Shown here in pieces: positions 32,266-39,221 of a stretch of 49,032 nt of DNA. The notes under the pieces are model-generated. The model was not told the origin of the DNA. It did no database searches and saw nothing but the letters and a program-made list of their open reading frames with translations. The translations under genes were made by a program, and so were the position numbers. Origin of the DNA: Candidatus Bathyarchaeota archaeon B26-2 (lineage in GTDB: Archaea > Thermoproteota > Bathyarchaeia > Bathyarchaeales > B26-1); NCBI GenBank assembly GCA_001593935.1, contig LUCE01000005.1, forward strand, positions 1 to 49,032. The letters are read 5' to 3'. Position 1 is the first letter of the stretch; every line of letters starts with the position of its first letter.

Positions 32266-34079
32266 CCCTCCTTCACGTTCTCAGATTCGGATGGGTTACG
32301 CTTTGCCACGGCCGGTTGACCGAAGGGGCTGACCCCGGCCATGGCCAGAGCCTCTCGCTGAGCCTCATATAGGGTTTGGTAGATGCGGTAGTAGGCCCCC
32401 CTCTTCTTCATGAGTTCTTCGTGGGTTCCCTCTTCGATGATCTCCCCGTTCTCCAAGACCACGATCTTATCCGCGTTTCTTATAGTTGAGATGCGTTGCG
32501 TTATCACGAATGTGGTTCTGTCCTTGAGGAGCATGCTGAGGGCTTGTTGGATCTCGTACTCGGTATCTACGTCCACGCTTGAGGTTGAGTCGTCTAGGAT
32601 TAGGATGCGTGGGTCCATGAGGATGGCTCTGGCTATCGCGATTCTCTGCTGCTGCCCACCTGAGAGAGTTATGCCTCTCTCTCCAATAATTGTGTTGTAA
32701 CCTTTTGGAAGTCTCATTATGAAGTCGTGAGCCTTAGCGATCTTCGCCGCGCGTATTATCTCATCCATGGTGGCGTTGGGTTTCCCAAAGGCTATATTAT
32801 CTTTGACTGAAGCGTTGAAGAGAAAGATGTCTTGCGAGACTATCCCTATCTGTCTCCTCAAAGACTTCAACTTGACATCCCGGATGTCGTATCCGTCTAT
32901 GAGGATTCTTCCAGAGGTCACATCGTAGAACCTTGGGATGAGCCGGATTATCGTGCTCTTCCCTGAGCCGGTCGGGCCGAGAAGGGCGACGACCTCTCCG
33001 GGTTTAGCCTCTAAATTCACGTTCTTAAGGACCAACCTATCCTTGTTGTAGCCGAAGGAGACGTTCTCGAAGACTACGTGTCCCTTAACCGGCGGTAACG
33101 TTATGGCGCCCGGCTTATCCTTCACCTCCGGAACCGCGTCGATTATCTCGAAGACTCTGTTTGCGGCGGCTGCCATCCTCTGGTATCCCGTCCAGAACAT
33201 GCCTATGAACCAGAACGGCCTCATAAGCATGCTCACGTAAGCGCTGAAGACGAAGAGCTGGTCGAGGGTTAGGTAGCCGCCTATCACCCTAATTCCGCCA
33301 TACCAGTAGATGATGACTGTAGAGAGTCCGGCGAGGAGACTCAATAACGGCATGAAGATGTTCCGGAGCTTCACAACCCTGATCATGGTCTTATAATAAT
33401 CCGTGTTCGGCTTGGAGAACTTCTCAATCTCGAACTTCTCCCTCCCGAAGGAGCGGACAACCCTTATCCCAACGAGGTTCTCCCATAAGACCGACGTGAT
33501 GGCTCCAAACTGCTCCCTAGAGAGGTGTATTACCGGGCGAACCTTCTTTCCGTAGAGTAGGAACGTGGCGAAGACGAAAGGAGTTATGGCGAAGGATGCG
33601 AGTGTGAGCTCCACGTCCATCGAGAGCATCTGAGTTAAGACTCCGGAGAAGAGGAGGAGGGAGCTCACAACCCCCATGATCTGCCATCCTAGAAACCCGC
33701 GTATCCTATCCACGTCCGTTGTAGCCCTCGACATGAGTTGACCTGTCTGTGTTCTGTCGAAGAAGGCGAAGGACTGCCTCTGAATAGCCTTGAAGATATC
33801 GTTTCTAATATCGTAGACGACTTTCTGGGAGAAGTAAGCGTTGGCGTAACGTTGGATGAAGGAGAGGACGCCTAAAACCCCGGTGAGACCAAGTATCTGA
33901 ACCACCAGCGATACAAGCATCCCATAATCTCCCATCTTAAGAATCTCCCTTATCACCCTGCCGCCCAGCTGAGGAATGTACACGCTTAAGACCGTTGTAA
34001 CCATCATACAGGCGATGCTGAAGGCTAGGAAGATCCAGTTACGCAGCACATATTTGGCCAGCCTTCGGAGGAGACTCAA
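32262..34079 (-). CDS. ABC exporter half-transporter, degenerate-site subunit
   Basis: This 605-aa protein has six transmembrane helices and an ATPase domain with Walker A GPTGSGKS (368-375), intact signature LSGGQQQR, Walker B ILILDDSTSSVD with Asp in place of the catalytic Glu, and FVITQRIST with Gln in place of the switch His. These losses are exactly those of the degenerate subunit in heterodimeric exporters. A C-terminal tail of about 30 residues follows the ATPase. The regulator gene ends 7 bp upstream and the partner gene overlaps downstream, so all three form one operon. Confidence 0.93.
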   Translation of the reverse strand: MSLLRRLAKYVLRNWIFLAFSIACMMVTTVLSVYIPQLGGRVIREILKMGDYGMLVSLVVQILGLTGVLGVLSFIQRYANAYFSQKVVYDIRNDIFKAIQRQSFAFFDRTQTGQLMSRATTDVDRIRGFLGWQIMGVVSSLLLFSGVLTQMLSMDVELTLASFAITPFVFATFLLYGKKVRPVIHLSREQFGAITSVLWENLVGIRVVRSFGREKFEIEKFSKPNTDYYKTMIRVVKLRNIFMPLLSLLAGLSTVIIYWYGGIRVIGGYLTLDQLFVFSAYVSMLMRPFWFIGMFWTGYQRMAAAANRVFEIIDAVPEVKDKPGAITLPPVKGHVVFENVSFGYNKDRLVLKNVNLEAKPGEVVALLGPTGSGKSTIIRLIPRFYDVTSGRILIDGYDIRDVKLKSLRRQIGIVSQDIFLFNASVKDNIAFGKPNATMDEIIRAAKIAKAHDFIMRLPKGYNTIIGERGITLSGGQQQRIAIARAILMDPRILILDDSTSSVDVDTEYEIQQALSMLLKDRTTFVITQRISTIRNADKIVVLENGEIIEEGTHEELMKKRGAYYRIYQTLYEAQREALAMAGVSPFGQPAVAKRNPSESENVKEG

Positions 34080-34086
34080 GCCTTCA

Positions 34087-34722
34087 TCACCGCCCTCCCG
34101 TCGAAACTTTCGCTTTGGCCGCTTCAGTCTCCGCTTGCCTCAACATCTCGGATATCTCCTCTACCAACTCGAGGTACTCAGGGTTTCTATGGAGTTGAAC
34201 GTGAGCAAGGAGGTCTAAGAGGAGCTGTAGAGAGGGCCCCTTGATGTTCACGGGTGAAACCTGCCTAGAGATGACGTCTTCGAAGGCCTTCTTCCCTAAG
34301 GCTGCATACCTCTCTATCAGGTTAAACCATTTCTCCTCTTCTCCAGGAGGAATATGGTAGCCGAAGGCCTCTAACCTCGAGACCGCCCTCCTACAGATCG
34401 CCTTCGACCACTTAGCGATATCCTCGGAGCCAGGGACAAGCCCTTCACTGAGTGTGTAGGAGATTATGAAGACCTTGGCTGTAGCCCTATAGTACCTCTC
34501 TATGAGGTTACCTCTCACGCGGGTCTCGCTCTGCTCGACTAGGCCAGCCTTCTCCAAGGCGTTGATGTGGTGTACAATCGAGGAGACGCTCTTCCCGAGG
34601 GCCTTAGCGAGCTGATATGGACTCATCTCGCGGTGCCTCAAGTTGTGAAGTATGCTCCTTCTAACGGAGTCCGCGAAGAGCTTAGCGACCTCGGGGTCCT
34701 TGATGACCATGAAGTCTCTCAA
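34087..34722 (-). CDS. ArsR-type winged-helix regulator of the ABC operon
   Basis: This 211-aa protein has an N-terminal winged helix (FADSVRRSILHNLRHREMS, then YQLAKALGKSVSSIVHHINALEKAGLVEQ) followed by about 120 residues of helical, presumably ligand-binding or dimerisation region. It is the first gene of the operon with the two ABC subunits, so it probably controls the exporter in response to its substrate. A 7-bp inverted repeat overlaps its TATA box. The alternative ATG at 34710 would drop four residues. Confidence 0.85.
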   Translation of the reverse strand: MRDFMVIKDPEVAKLFADSVRRSILHNLRHREMSPYQLAKALGKSVSSIVHHINALEKAGLVEQSETRVRGNLIERYYRATAKVFIISYTLSEGLVPGSEDIAKWSKAICRRAVSRLEAFGYHIPPGEEEKWFNLIERYAALGKKAFEDVISRQVSPVNIKGPSLQLLLDLLAHVQLHRNPEYLELVEEISEMLRQAETEAAKAKVSTGGR

Positions 34723-34755
34723 AGAGGTTCACCGTCCTTAACATTTGTGTGTAAT

Positions 34756-34773
34756 GCTACATAAAAATGTAGC
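34756..34773 (-). promoter_or_regulatory. Operator GCTACAT-N4-ATGTAGC over ABC operon promoter
   Basis: Perfect 7-bp arms (34756-34762 and 34767-34773) flank AAAA. On the minus strand the centre reads ATTTTTAT, which would be the TATA box, with a transcription start near 34738 and the regulator ATG at 34722. A dimeric winged-helix repressor bound here would block TBP. The obvious candidate is the operon's own ArsR-type protein. Confidence 0.6.
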
Positions 34774-34848
34774 GGTACAATTAATTTTAAGAATTAGCAG
34801 CGAACCTTTATTGGGTGCGTTTCATATAGCTAAAATGAAGGTTTCCCC

Positions 34849-35157
34849 ATGAGTGTCGAGGAAATAGCGTTACAACGGATACGTCGACTCTTCAATCTCG
34901 CTGTGGAGAACATCCACAGTGATCCCGACCTAGCCCAAAGGTACGTCGAGATAGCTAGAAAGATAGCTATGAGGGCGCGGGTGCGTATGCCTAGGGAGTA
35001 CCGTCGGCTGATCTGTAGGCACTGCAAAAGATTTATCTTACCCGGTGTCAACTCTCGTGTTCGCATCCAGCAGAGAAGGGAGCCGCACGTTGTGGTTACG
35101 TGTCTGCTTTGCGGCGGATGCATGAGATTTCCCTTGAGGGGCAAAAGCGATGAATAG
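34849..35157 (+). CDS. rnp4: RNase P protein component 4 (Rpp21)
   Basis: This 102-aa protein has two N-terminal helices (EEIALQRIRRLFNLAVENIH, then LAQRYVEIARKIAMRARVRMP) and a zinc ribbon with CRHC and CLLC. This is the archaeal Rpp21 layout that pairs with Rpp29 on the specificity domain of RNase P RNA. It is first in a plus-strand translation operon and overlaps the YhbY-like gene by 8 bp. The other RNase P proteins here (Pop5, Rpp30) are at 12487-13559. Confidence 0.93.
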   Translation: MSVEEIALQRIRRLFNLAVENIHSDPDLAQRYVEIARKIAMRARVRMPREYRRLICRHCKRFILPGVNSRVRIQQRREPHVVVTCLLCGGCMRFPLRGKSDE

Positions 35158-35446
35158 AACGGTTAGACCGTGTGTGAAGAGGAGGATTAAACGCGAGATG
35201 GCTGGTGAGAAGCCGACCGTATGGATAGGGAAGAGCGGAGCAGCTGCCTCAACGATGAACGAGATCAAGAGACAGCTGAAAGCCCAAGGGAGGGTAAAGA
35301 TCAGGGTTTTGAGGAGCGCCCTCCACGAGAGAGATATGGATGAGATAGCCTCCCAAGTCGCCGAAGAGACAAGTTCATCCATCATCGAGGTTCGTGGGCA
35401 CACATTCATCTTACACAAGCCTAAAGAGCCGAAAAAGGGTTTATAA
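35150..35446 (+). CDS. YhbY/CRM-domain RNA-binding protein
   Basis: This 98-aa protein has a single CRM domain: KRRIKREMAGEKPTVWIGKSG, then VKIRVLRSA and IIEVRGHTFILHKP, with the GxxG-like loop GKSGA. Bacterial YhbY binds pre-50S particles, and archaeal versions are presumed to act in ribosome assembly. Between Rpp21 and eS19 its context supports an RNA-processing role. The start overlaps the end of Rpp21. Confidence 0.9.
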   Translation: MNRTVRPCVKRRIKREMAGEKPTVWIGKSGAAASTMNEIKRQLKAQGRVKIRVLRSALHERDMDEIASQVAEETSSSIIEVRGHTFILHKPKEPKKGL

Positions 35447-35497
35447 GTCACCCATTCAGAATAGTGAGATGAAATTTAAAGGGATGGATGGAAAAGC

Positions 35498-35953
35498 TTG
35501 CCGACCCCCTACGACGTTCCTCCGTCGTTACTGATCGAGAGGCTCTCCGAATACTTAAAGAAGAATGTGGACGAGGTTAAACCGCCTCCTTGGGCATTCA
35601 TAGTCAAGACAGGGGTCCACGCTCAGAGGCCCCCCCAAGACCCGGATTGGTGGTTCGTCCGATGTGCGTCCCTACTCCGAAAGGTCTACGTTAAGGGCCC
35701 GATAGGGATTGAGCGGCTTCGCTCAGAGTACGGTGGAAGAAAAGACCGAGGGGTCCTCCCAGAACACTCGAAGAAGGGGAGCGGAGCCATAATCCGGAAG
35801 GCCTTACAGCAACTCGAGGAGGCCGGCCTCATCGAGACTATCAAAGGCAGAGGACGTATGATAACCCCGAAGGGCAGAGGTCTACTAGACTCTCTCTCAA
35901 CGGAGATCAAGAGGAGACTCGAGAAGATAAGCCCTGAAATAAAGAAGTATTAA
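35498..35953 (+). CDS. rps19e: Ribosomal protein eS19
   Basis: This 151-aa winged-helix ribosomal protein begins MPTPYDVPPSLLIERLSEYL and has PPPWAFIVKTGVHAQRPPQDPDWW, SEYGGRKDRGVLPEHSKKGSG and ALQQLEEAGLIE, all diagnostic. It starts with TTG (35498), with GGGATGG upstream and a TATA-like AAATTTAAAGGG (about 35472-35483) just before. Only 10 bp separate its stop from the PDCD5 start. Confidence 0.95.
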   Translation: MPTPYDVPPSLLIERLSEYLKKNVDEVKPPPWAFIVKTGVHAQRPPQDPDWWFVRCASLLRKVYVKGPIGIERLRSEYGGRKDRGVLPEHSKKGSGAIIRKALQQLEEAGLIETIKGRGRMITPKGRGLLDSLSTEIKRRLEKISPEIKKY

Positions 35954-35963
35954 GGTGGGAGTG

Positions 35964-36296
35964 TTGAGCCGCGACGAGGAGCTCGAGGAGATTCGGAAAA
36001 GGAAACTCTTGGAGCTTCAGCAGAGGATTCTCCAAGAGCAACAAGAAGCCCAGATGAGGAGGCAAGTGGAGCTCCAGAAGCAGGCTCTACTGAGGAGGAT
36101 ACTCGACCCGAAGGCTAGGCAACGTCTAACAAACTTGAGGATGGTGAAACCAGAGGTCGTCTCGCAGCTCGAGGTCCAGCTGATCCAGCTAGCCCAGACG
36201 GGTAGGGTTCCAATCCCAATAACAGACGAGCTCTTGAAAGAGATACTCTTGAGGATTCAGAAGGCTCGAAGGGAGATAAGGATCAGGAGAGTATGA
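35964..36296 (+). CDS. PDCD5-family DNA-binding protein
   Basis: About 110 aa read from TTG at 35964, which follows GGTGGGAG; the GTG at 35955 lies in that ribosome site. It is mainly helical: a Glu/Arg/Gln-rich N-terminal helix ([20 protein letters not shown]) and a core with [25 protein letters not shown], the PDCD5 signature. Archaeal members are called DNA-binding proteins, but their role is unclear. It sits between eS19 and eL39 as in many archaea. Confidence 0.92.
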   Translation: MSRDEELEEIRKRKLLELQQRILQEQQEAQMRRQVELQKQALLRRILDPKARQRLTNLRMVKPEVVSQLEVQLIQLAQTGRVPIPITDELLKEILLRIQKARREIRIRRV

Positions 36297-36301
36297 GGAG
36301 A

Positions 36302-36457
36302 ATGGCTAGAAGTAAACCTCTTGCTAAGAAGCTCCGGCTGATAAAGGCTGGAAAAGAGAGTAAGCCCGTCCCGACGTGGGTGATCGCTAAGACTAGGGGA
36401 AAGGTTAGGGTAACCCCGAAGAGAAGGCACTGGAGAAGGACAAAGATAAAGCCCTAG
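36302..36457 (+). CDS. rpl39e: Ribosomal protein eL39
   Basis: This 51-aa protein ([20 protein letters not shown], then [29 protein letters not shown]) matches eL39, a small basic protein lining the exit tunnel. The ATG follows the PDCD5 stop by 5 bp, with GAGGAG as ribosome site. Length equals the archaeal norm (50-51 aa). The eL31 gene starts 20 bp after its stop. Confidence 0.95.
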   Translation: MARSKPLAKKLRLIKAGKESKPVPTWVIAKTRGKVRVTPKRRHWRRTKIKP

Positions 36458-36477
36458 AGAGAAGGAGGCGACAAGGG

Positions 36478-36906
36478 ATGGAGAAGGACGAGTCCAAAAC
36501 TTCCGAGGAAGAGGAAACCCAAGAAAGCATGGAAGAGGAGCCTATGGAAGGAGAGGAGAAAGAAGAGACCGAAGAGGCCGAGGAGACAGAAGAGGTTGAA
36601 GGACTTGAAGAGGCTGAGGAAGCCGAGGAACTTGAACTCGAAGAGGAGATCGTGGAGGAGAGAATCTACACCGTGCCACTCCGTGAAGCTTGGCGTACTC
36701 CAAGACAGAAACGGACTCCTCGAGCCGTCCGGGTCTTACGGAGTTTTATTGAGAGGCATATGAAGCCGGAGTCTATTGTAATTACGAACGAGGTGAATGA
36801 ACGCCTCTGGAGGAGGGGCATCGAGAAGCCCCCGCGGAAGGTTAGGATTAGGGCTCTTAGGGATAAGGAGGGCAGGGTGACCGTTCGCCTCGCGGAAGGG
36901 GATTGA
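36478..36906 (+). CDS. rpl31e: Ribosomal protein eL31 with acidic N-terminal extension
   Basis: This protein is 142 aa, against about 85-95 for a normal archaeal eL31. Residues about 60-142 are the eL31 domain (RIYTVPLREAWRTPRQKRTPRA, then VRVLRSFIERHMKP and RGIEKPPRKVRIRAL). Residues 1-59 are an extension made almost only of Glu with Ala, Thr and Met, strongly acidic. The ATG at 36478 follows GGAGG by about 11 nt, so the extension appears to be translated. A later start is not supported, as no ribosome site is seen near residue 59. eL31 lies at the tunnel exit, where SRP and nascent-chain factors dock. Confidence 0.92.
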   Translation: MEKDESKTSEEEETQESMEEEPMEGEEKEETEEAEETEEVEGLEEAEEAEELELEEEIVEERIYTVPLREAWRTPRQKRTPRAVRVLRSFIERHMKPESIVITNEVNERLWRRGIEKPPRKVRIRALRDKEGRVTVRLAEGD

Positions 36907-36909
36907 CCG

Positions 36910-37584
36910 ATGTCCATCTTCCTCTTCGACGCCTTTGGAAGCGCGAGCATCGGCGTCTACATGTTGGCGACGGACAACATAACGATAGTTCCAAGTCAGA
37001 CTTTAGACTCCGATGTGAAGAGGCTTGAGGAGTGGATGGAAACCAAGGTTGTTAGGACGAATATCGGAGGCTCCGTGCTGATAGGGCCTCTCGTATGTGC
37101 CAACTCCAACGGCATGATCCTGCCGCACTTCGTGCGCGACGAGGAGGTTGAGGCTATTAAGTCTGTTGCTTCTGACATGAACTTAACCATAATGGAGACG
37201 AAGAAGACGGCTTACGGAAATATGGTTCTAGCAAACGATCGGGGAGCCATCGTCGACCCGAGGCTGAAGAGGAAGGAGGTCAAGATGATAGAGGACACGC
37301 TTGGGGTTGAGGCTGTGGCCGGGGAGATCGCTAGGCTGCCCTACGTTGGCGCTTTAGCCATAGCGACGAACAAGGGGGTCTTAACTCATCCGATGATCAC
37401 AGAAGAAGAGGAGAACCTCTTGAGAGAGGTCTTGAAGACCCACGTAGGTGTGGGAACAGTCAACTGCGGCATACCATACATCGCAACGGGTCTCGTAGGT
37501 AACAGCAGAGCCGCCGTAGCGGGTTATTTAACTACTGGACCGGAACTATTTATGATAGGTCAGGCTTTAGGGGTGGTTACGTAA
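36910..37584 (+). CDS. eif6: Translation initiation factor aIF6
   Basis: This 224-aa protein has the five-fold pseudosymmetric IF6 propeller, visible as repeated N-x-x-G motifs (RTNIGGSVLIGPLVCANSNG, then YGNMVLANDRGAIVDP, VGALAIATNKGVLTHP and GNSRAAVAG). It binds the large subunit and prevents premature joining. It starts 3 bp after the eL31 stop and ends 2 bp before the LX gene. Confidence 0.96.
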   Translation: MSIFLFDAFGSASIGVYMLATDNITIVPSQTLDSDVKRLEEWMETKVVRTNIGGSVLIGPLVCANSNGMILPHFVRDEEVEAIKSVASDMNLTIMETKKTAYGNMVLANDRGAIVDPRLKRKEVKMIEDTLGVEAVAGEIARLPYVGALAIATNKGVLTHPMITEEEENLLREVLKTHVGVGTVNCGIPYIATGLVGNSRAAVAGYLTTGPELFMIGQALGVVT

Positions 37585-37586
37585 AG

Positions 37587-37826
37587 ATGAGTGAGGTTAA
37601 GGTTTACAGAGTTATCGGGAGAATCGCGAAGCCGAACCTCAAGACGATCTTCCGGAAAGAGATTAGAGCGGTCAAACCTGAAGACGCCGTCGAAGAAGTC
37701 TACAAAATCCTAGGGAGTAAGCATAGGGTCAAACGATTCCATATAAAGATCGAAAGGGTTGAAGTCATTGAAAACCCCGACGAAATAAGGGACCCCACCA
37801 TAAGGGCCCTAACCTTAGGTGAGTGA
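37587..37826 (+). CDS. rplX: Ribosomal protein LX (eL18a)
   Basis: This 79-aa protein has the LX pattern VKVYRVIGRI, then FRKEIRAVKPEDAVEEVYKILGSKHRVKR and IERVEVI. Archaeal LX corresponds to one domain of eukaryotic eL18a. It overlaps the leader of prefoldin alpha and follows aIF6, the order seen in most archaea. Confidence 0.93.
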   Translation: MSEVKVYRVIGRIAKPNLKTIFRKEIRAVKPEDAVEEVYKILGSKHRVKRFHIKIERVEVIENPDEIRDPTIRALTLGE

Positions 37827-37828
37827 AC

Positions 37829-38293
37829 ATGTCGAGCGACGAAGAAGAGTTTAGAAGACTCGTAGCGGAGATCCGCTTCTTAGAGGGCGCCGCTGAGTCT
37901 ATACGGTCGAGGATAAACATCATCAACGCTGTCCTAGCTGAGTTCAACTCCGCAAGTAAAACCTTGGAAGGTCTGGAGAAGGAGAAGGTGGAGGTCCCCA
38001 TACTCGTCCCGATCGGAGGAGGCTCGTACGTAAAGGCGAGACTGGACGATCCGGATAAGGTGATCTACGGGATCGGAGCCGGAGTGGCGTTAGAGAAGTC
38101 CATGAATGAGGCGAGGGAGGACATCTCGAACCGCATAGCCGAGCTCGACCGGACTAGGAGGTCCCTCGAACAGCAGCTCAACCAGATCATAGAGAAGGCT
38201 CGGGATGACCAGAACCGCCTTCAGGAGCTGAGCGCGCGGCTCAGCCGGGGAGCGAAGAGGACCGATGTTCGAAAGGCTTCGAGAAGGACTTAG
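37829..38293 (+). CDS. pfdA: Prefoldin subunit alpha
   Basis: About 154 aa from the ATG at 37829, preceded by GGTGA. Two long coiled-coil helices (EEEFRRLVAEIRFLEGAAES and the C-terminal RRSLEQQLNQIIEKARDDQN) flank a beta-hairpin region with VPILVPIGGGSYVKARL and VIYGIGAGVALEKS, the alpha-prefoldin hallmark. The hexamer delivers unfolded proteins to the thermosome. Its end overlaps ftsY by 29 bp. Confidence 0.94.
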   Translation: MSSDEEEFRRLVAEIRFLEGAAESIRSRINIINAVLAEFNSASKTLEGLEKEKVEVPILVPIGGGSYVKARLDDPDKVIYGIGAGVALEKSMNEAREDISNRIAELDRTRRSLEQQLNQIIEKARDDQNRLQELSARLSRGAKRTDVRKASRRT

Positions 38294-39170
38294 CAAGTTC
38301 GTCGATAAGGTTGCCACTGTAGAGCTCAAAGCTGAGGACCTCCAACCGATCCTCTGGGACCTAAAACTGCTTCTTATAGAGAACGATGTTGCCGTAGTAG
38401 TTGCCGACAAGATATGTGAGGAGGTTGAACGCCGCCTCTCAGGCTTGAGGGTTAGAAGGCTGGAGGACCGAAGGAGGATCGTGAAGGAAGCCTTGAGGTC
38501 GATCCTCCTTGAGGTCCTTACGCCGCCTAGTGACGTGGACCTCCTAGAGGCTGTAGAGAAGAAACGCAGAATGAAGGAGCCCCTAGTAGTCCTATTTGTG
38601 GGAATTCACGGAACAGGTAAGACCACGACGATAGCTAAAGTTGCGAATCTCCTCTTGAAGCGGTACTCCGTCGTCTTGGCGTGCAGCGACACCCATCGAG
38701 CCGGGTCTATTGAACAGCTCGAGGAACATGCGAGACGTATAGGAGTCCGCACAATTAAGCATCAGTATGGAGCGGACGCGGCTGCCGTTGCCTTTGACGC
38801 CGTCCAGTACGCGAAGACTCGGGGTATAAACGTTGTCCTCATCGATACGGCCGGCCGAATGCAGACTGATAAGAACCTTATGATGGAGATGCAGAAGATC
38901 GTTCGCGTAGTCAAGCCTGATCTAGTAATATTTGTTGGGGACGCCTTAGCCGGAAACGATGCGGTGTACCAAGCCGAGGAGTTCGACAAGTTCGTCCAGA
39001 TCGATGCCTCCATCCTCACGAAGGTGGACGCCGACGTGAAGGGTGGAGCCTCGATATCCATAGCTTACGTAACCAAGAAACCCATAATCTTCATCGGAAC
39101 GGGTCAGCGGTACGAAGACCTCGAACCCTTCAAACCAAACCTCATAATCGATAAGATTCTGAAACCCTAA
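38265..39170 (+). CDS. ftsY: SRP receptor FtsY
   Basis: This 301-aa SRP-type GTPase starts MFERLREGLSKFVDKVATVEL, with a short N domain and no long acidic A domain, as in archaea. GTPase motifs are GIHGTGKTTTIAK, DTHRAGSIEQLE, DTAGRM and TKVDADVKGG. It receives SRP-ribosome complexes at the membrane; its partner SRP54 is encoded at 24619. Last gene of the translation operon. Confidence 0.96.
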   Translation: MFERLREGLSKFVDKVATVELKAEDLQPILWDLKLLLIENDVAVVVADKICEEVERRLSGLRVRRLEDRRRIVKEALRSILLEVLTPPSDVDLLEAVEKKRRMKEPLVVLFVGIHGTGKTTTIAKVANLLLKRYSVVLACSDTHRAGSIEQLEEHARRIGVRTIKHQYGADAAAVAFDAVQYAKTRGINVVLIDTAGRMQTDKNLMMEMQKIVRVVKPDLVIFVGDALAGNDAVYQAEEFDKFVQIDASILTKVDADVKGGASISIAYVTKKPIIFIGTGQRYEDLEPFKPNLIIDKILKP

Positions 39171-39221
39171 GTTCCATCCCCGGAGGATGAGGATTCATCC
39201 CTGAAATTTAGGAGTGAAGAT

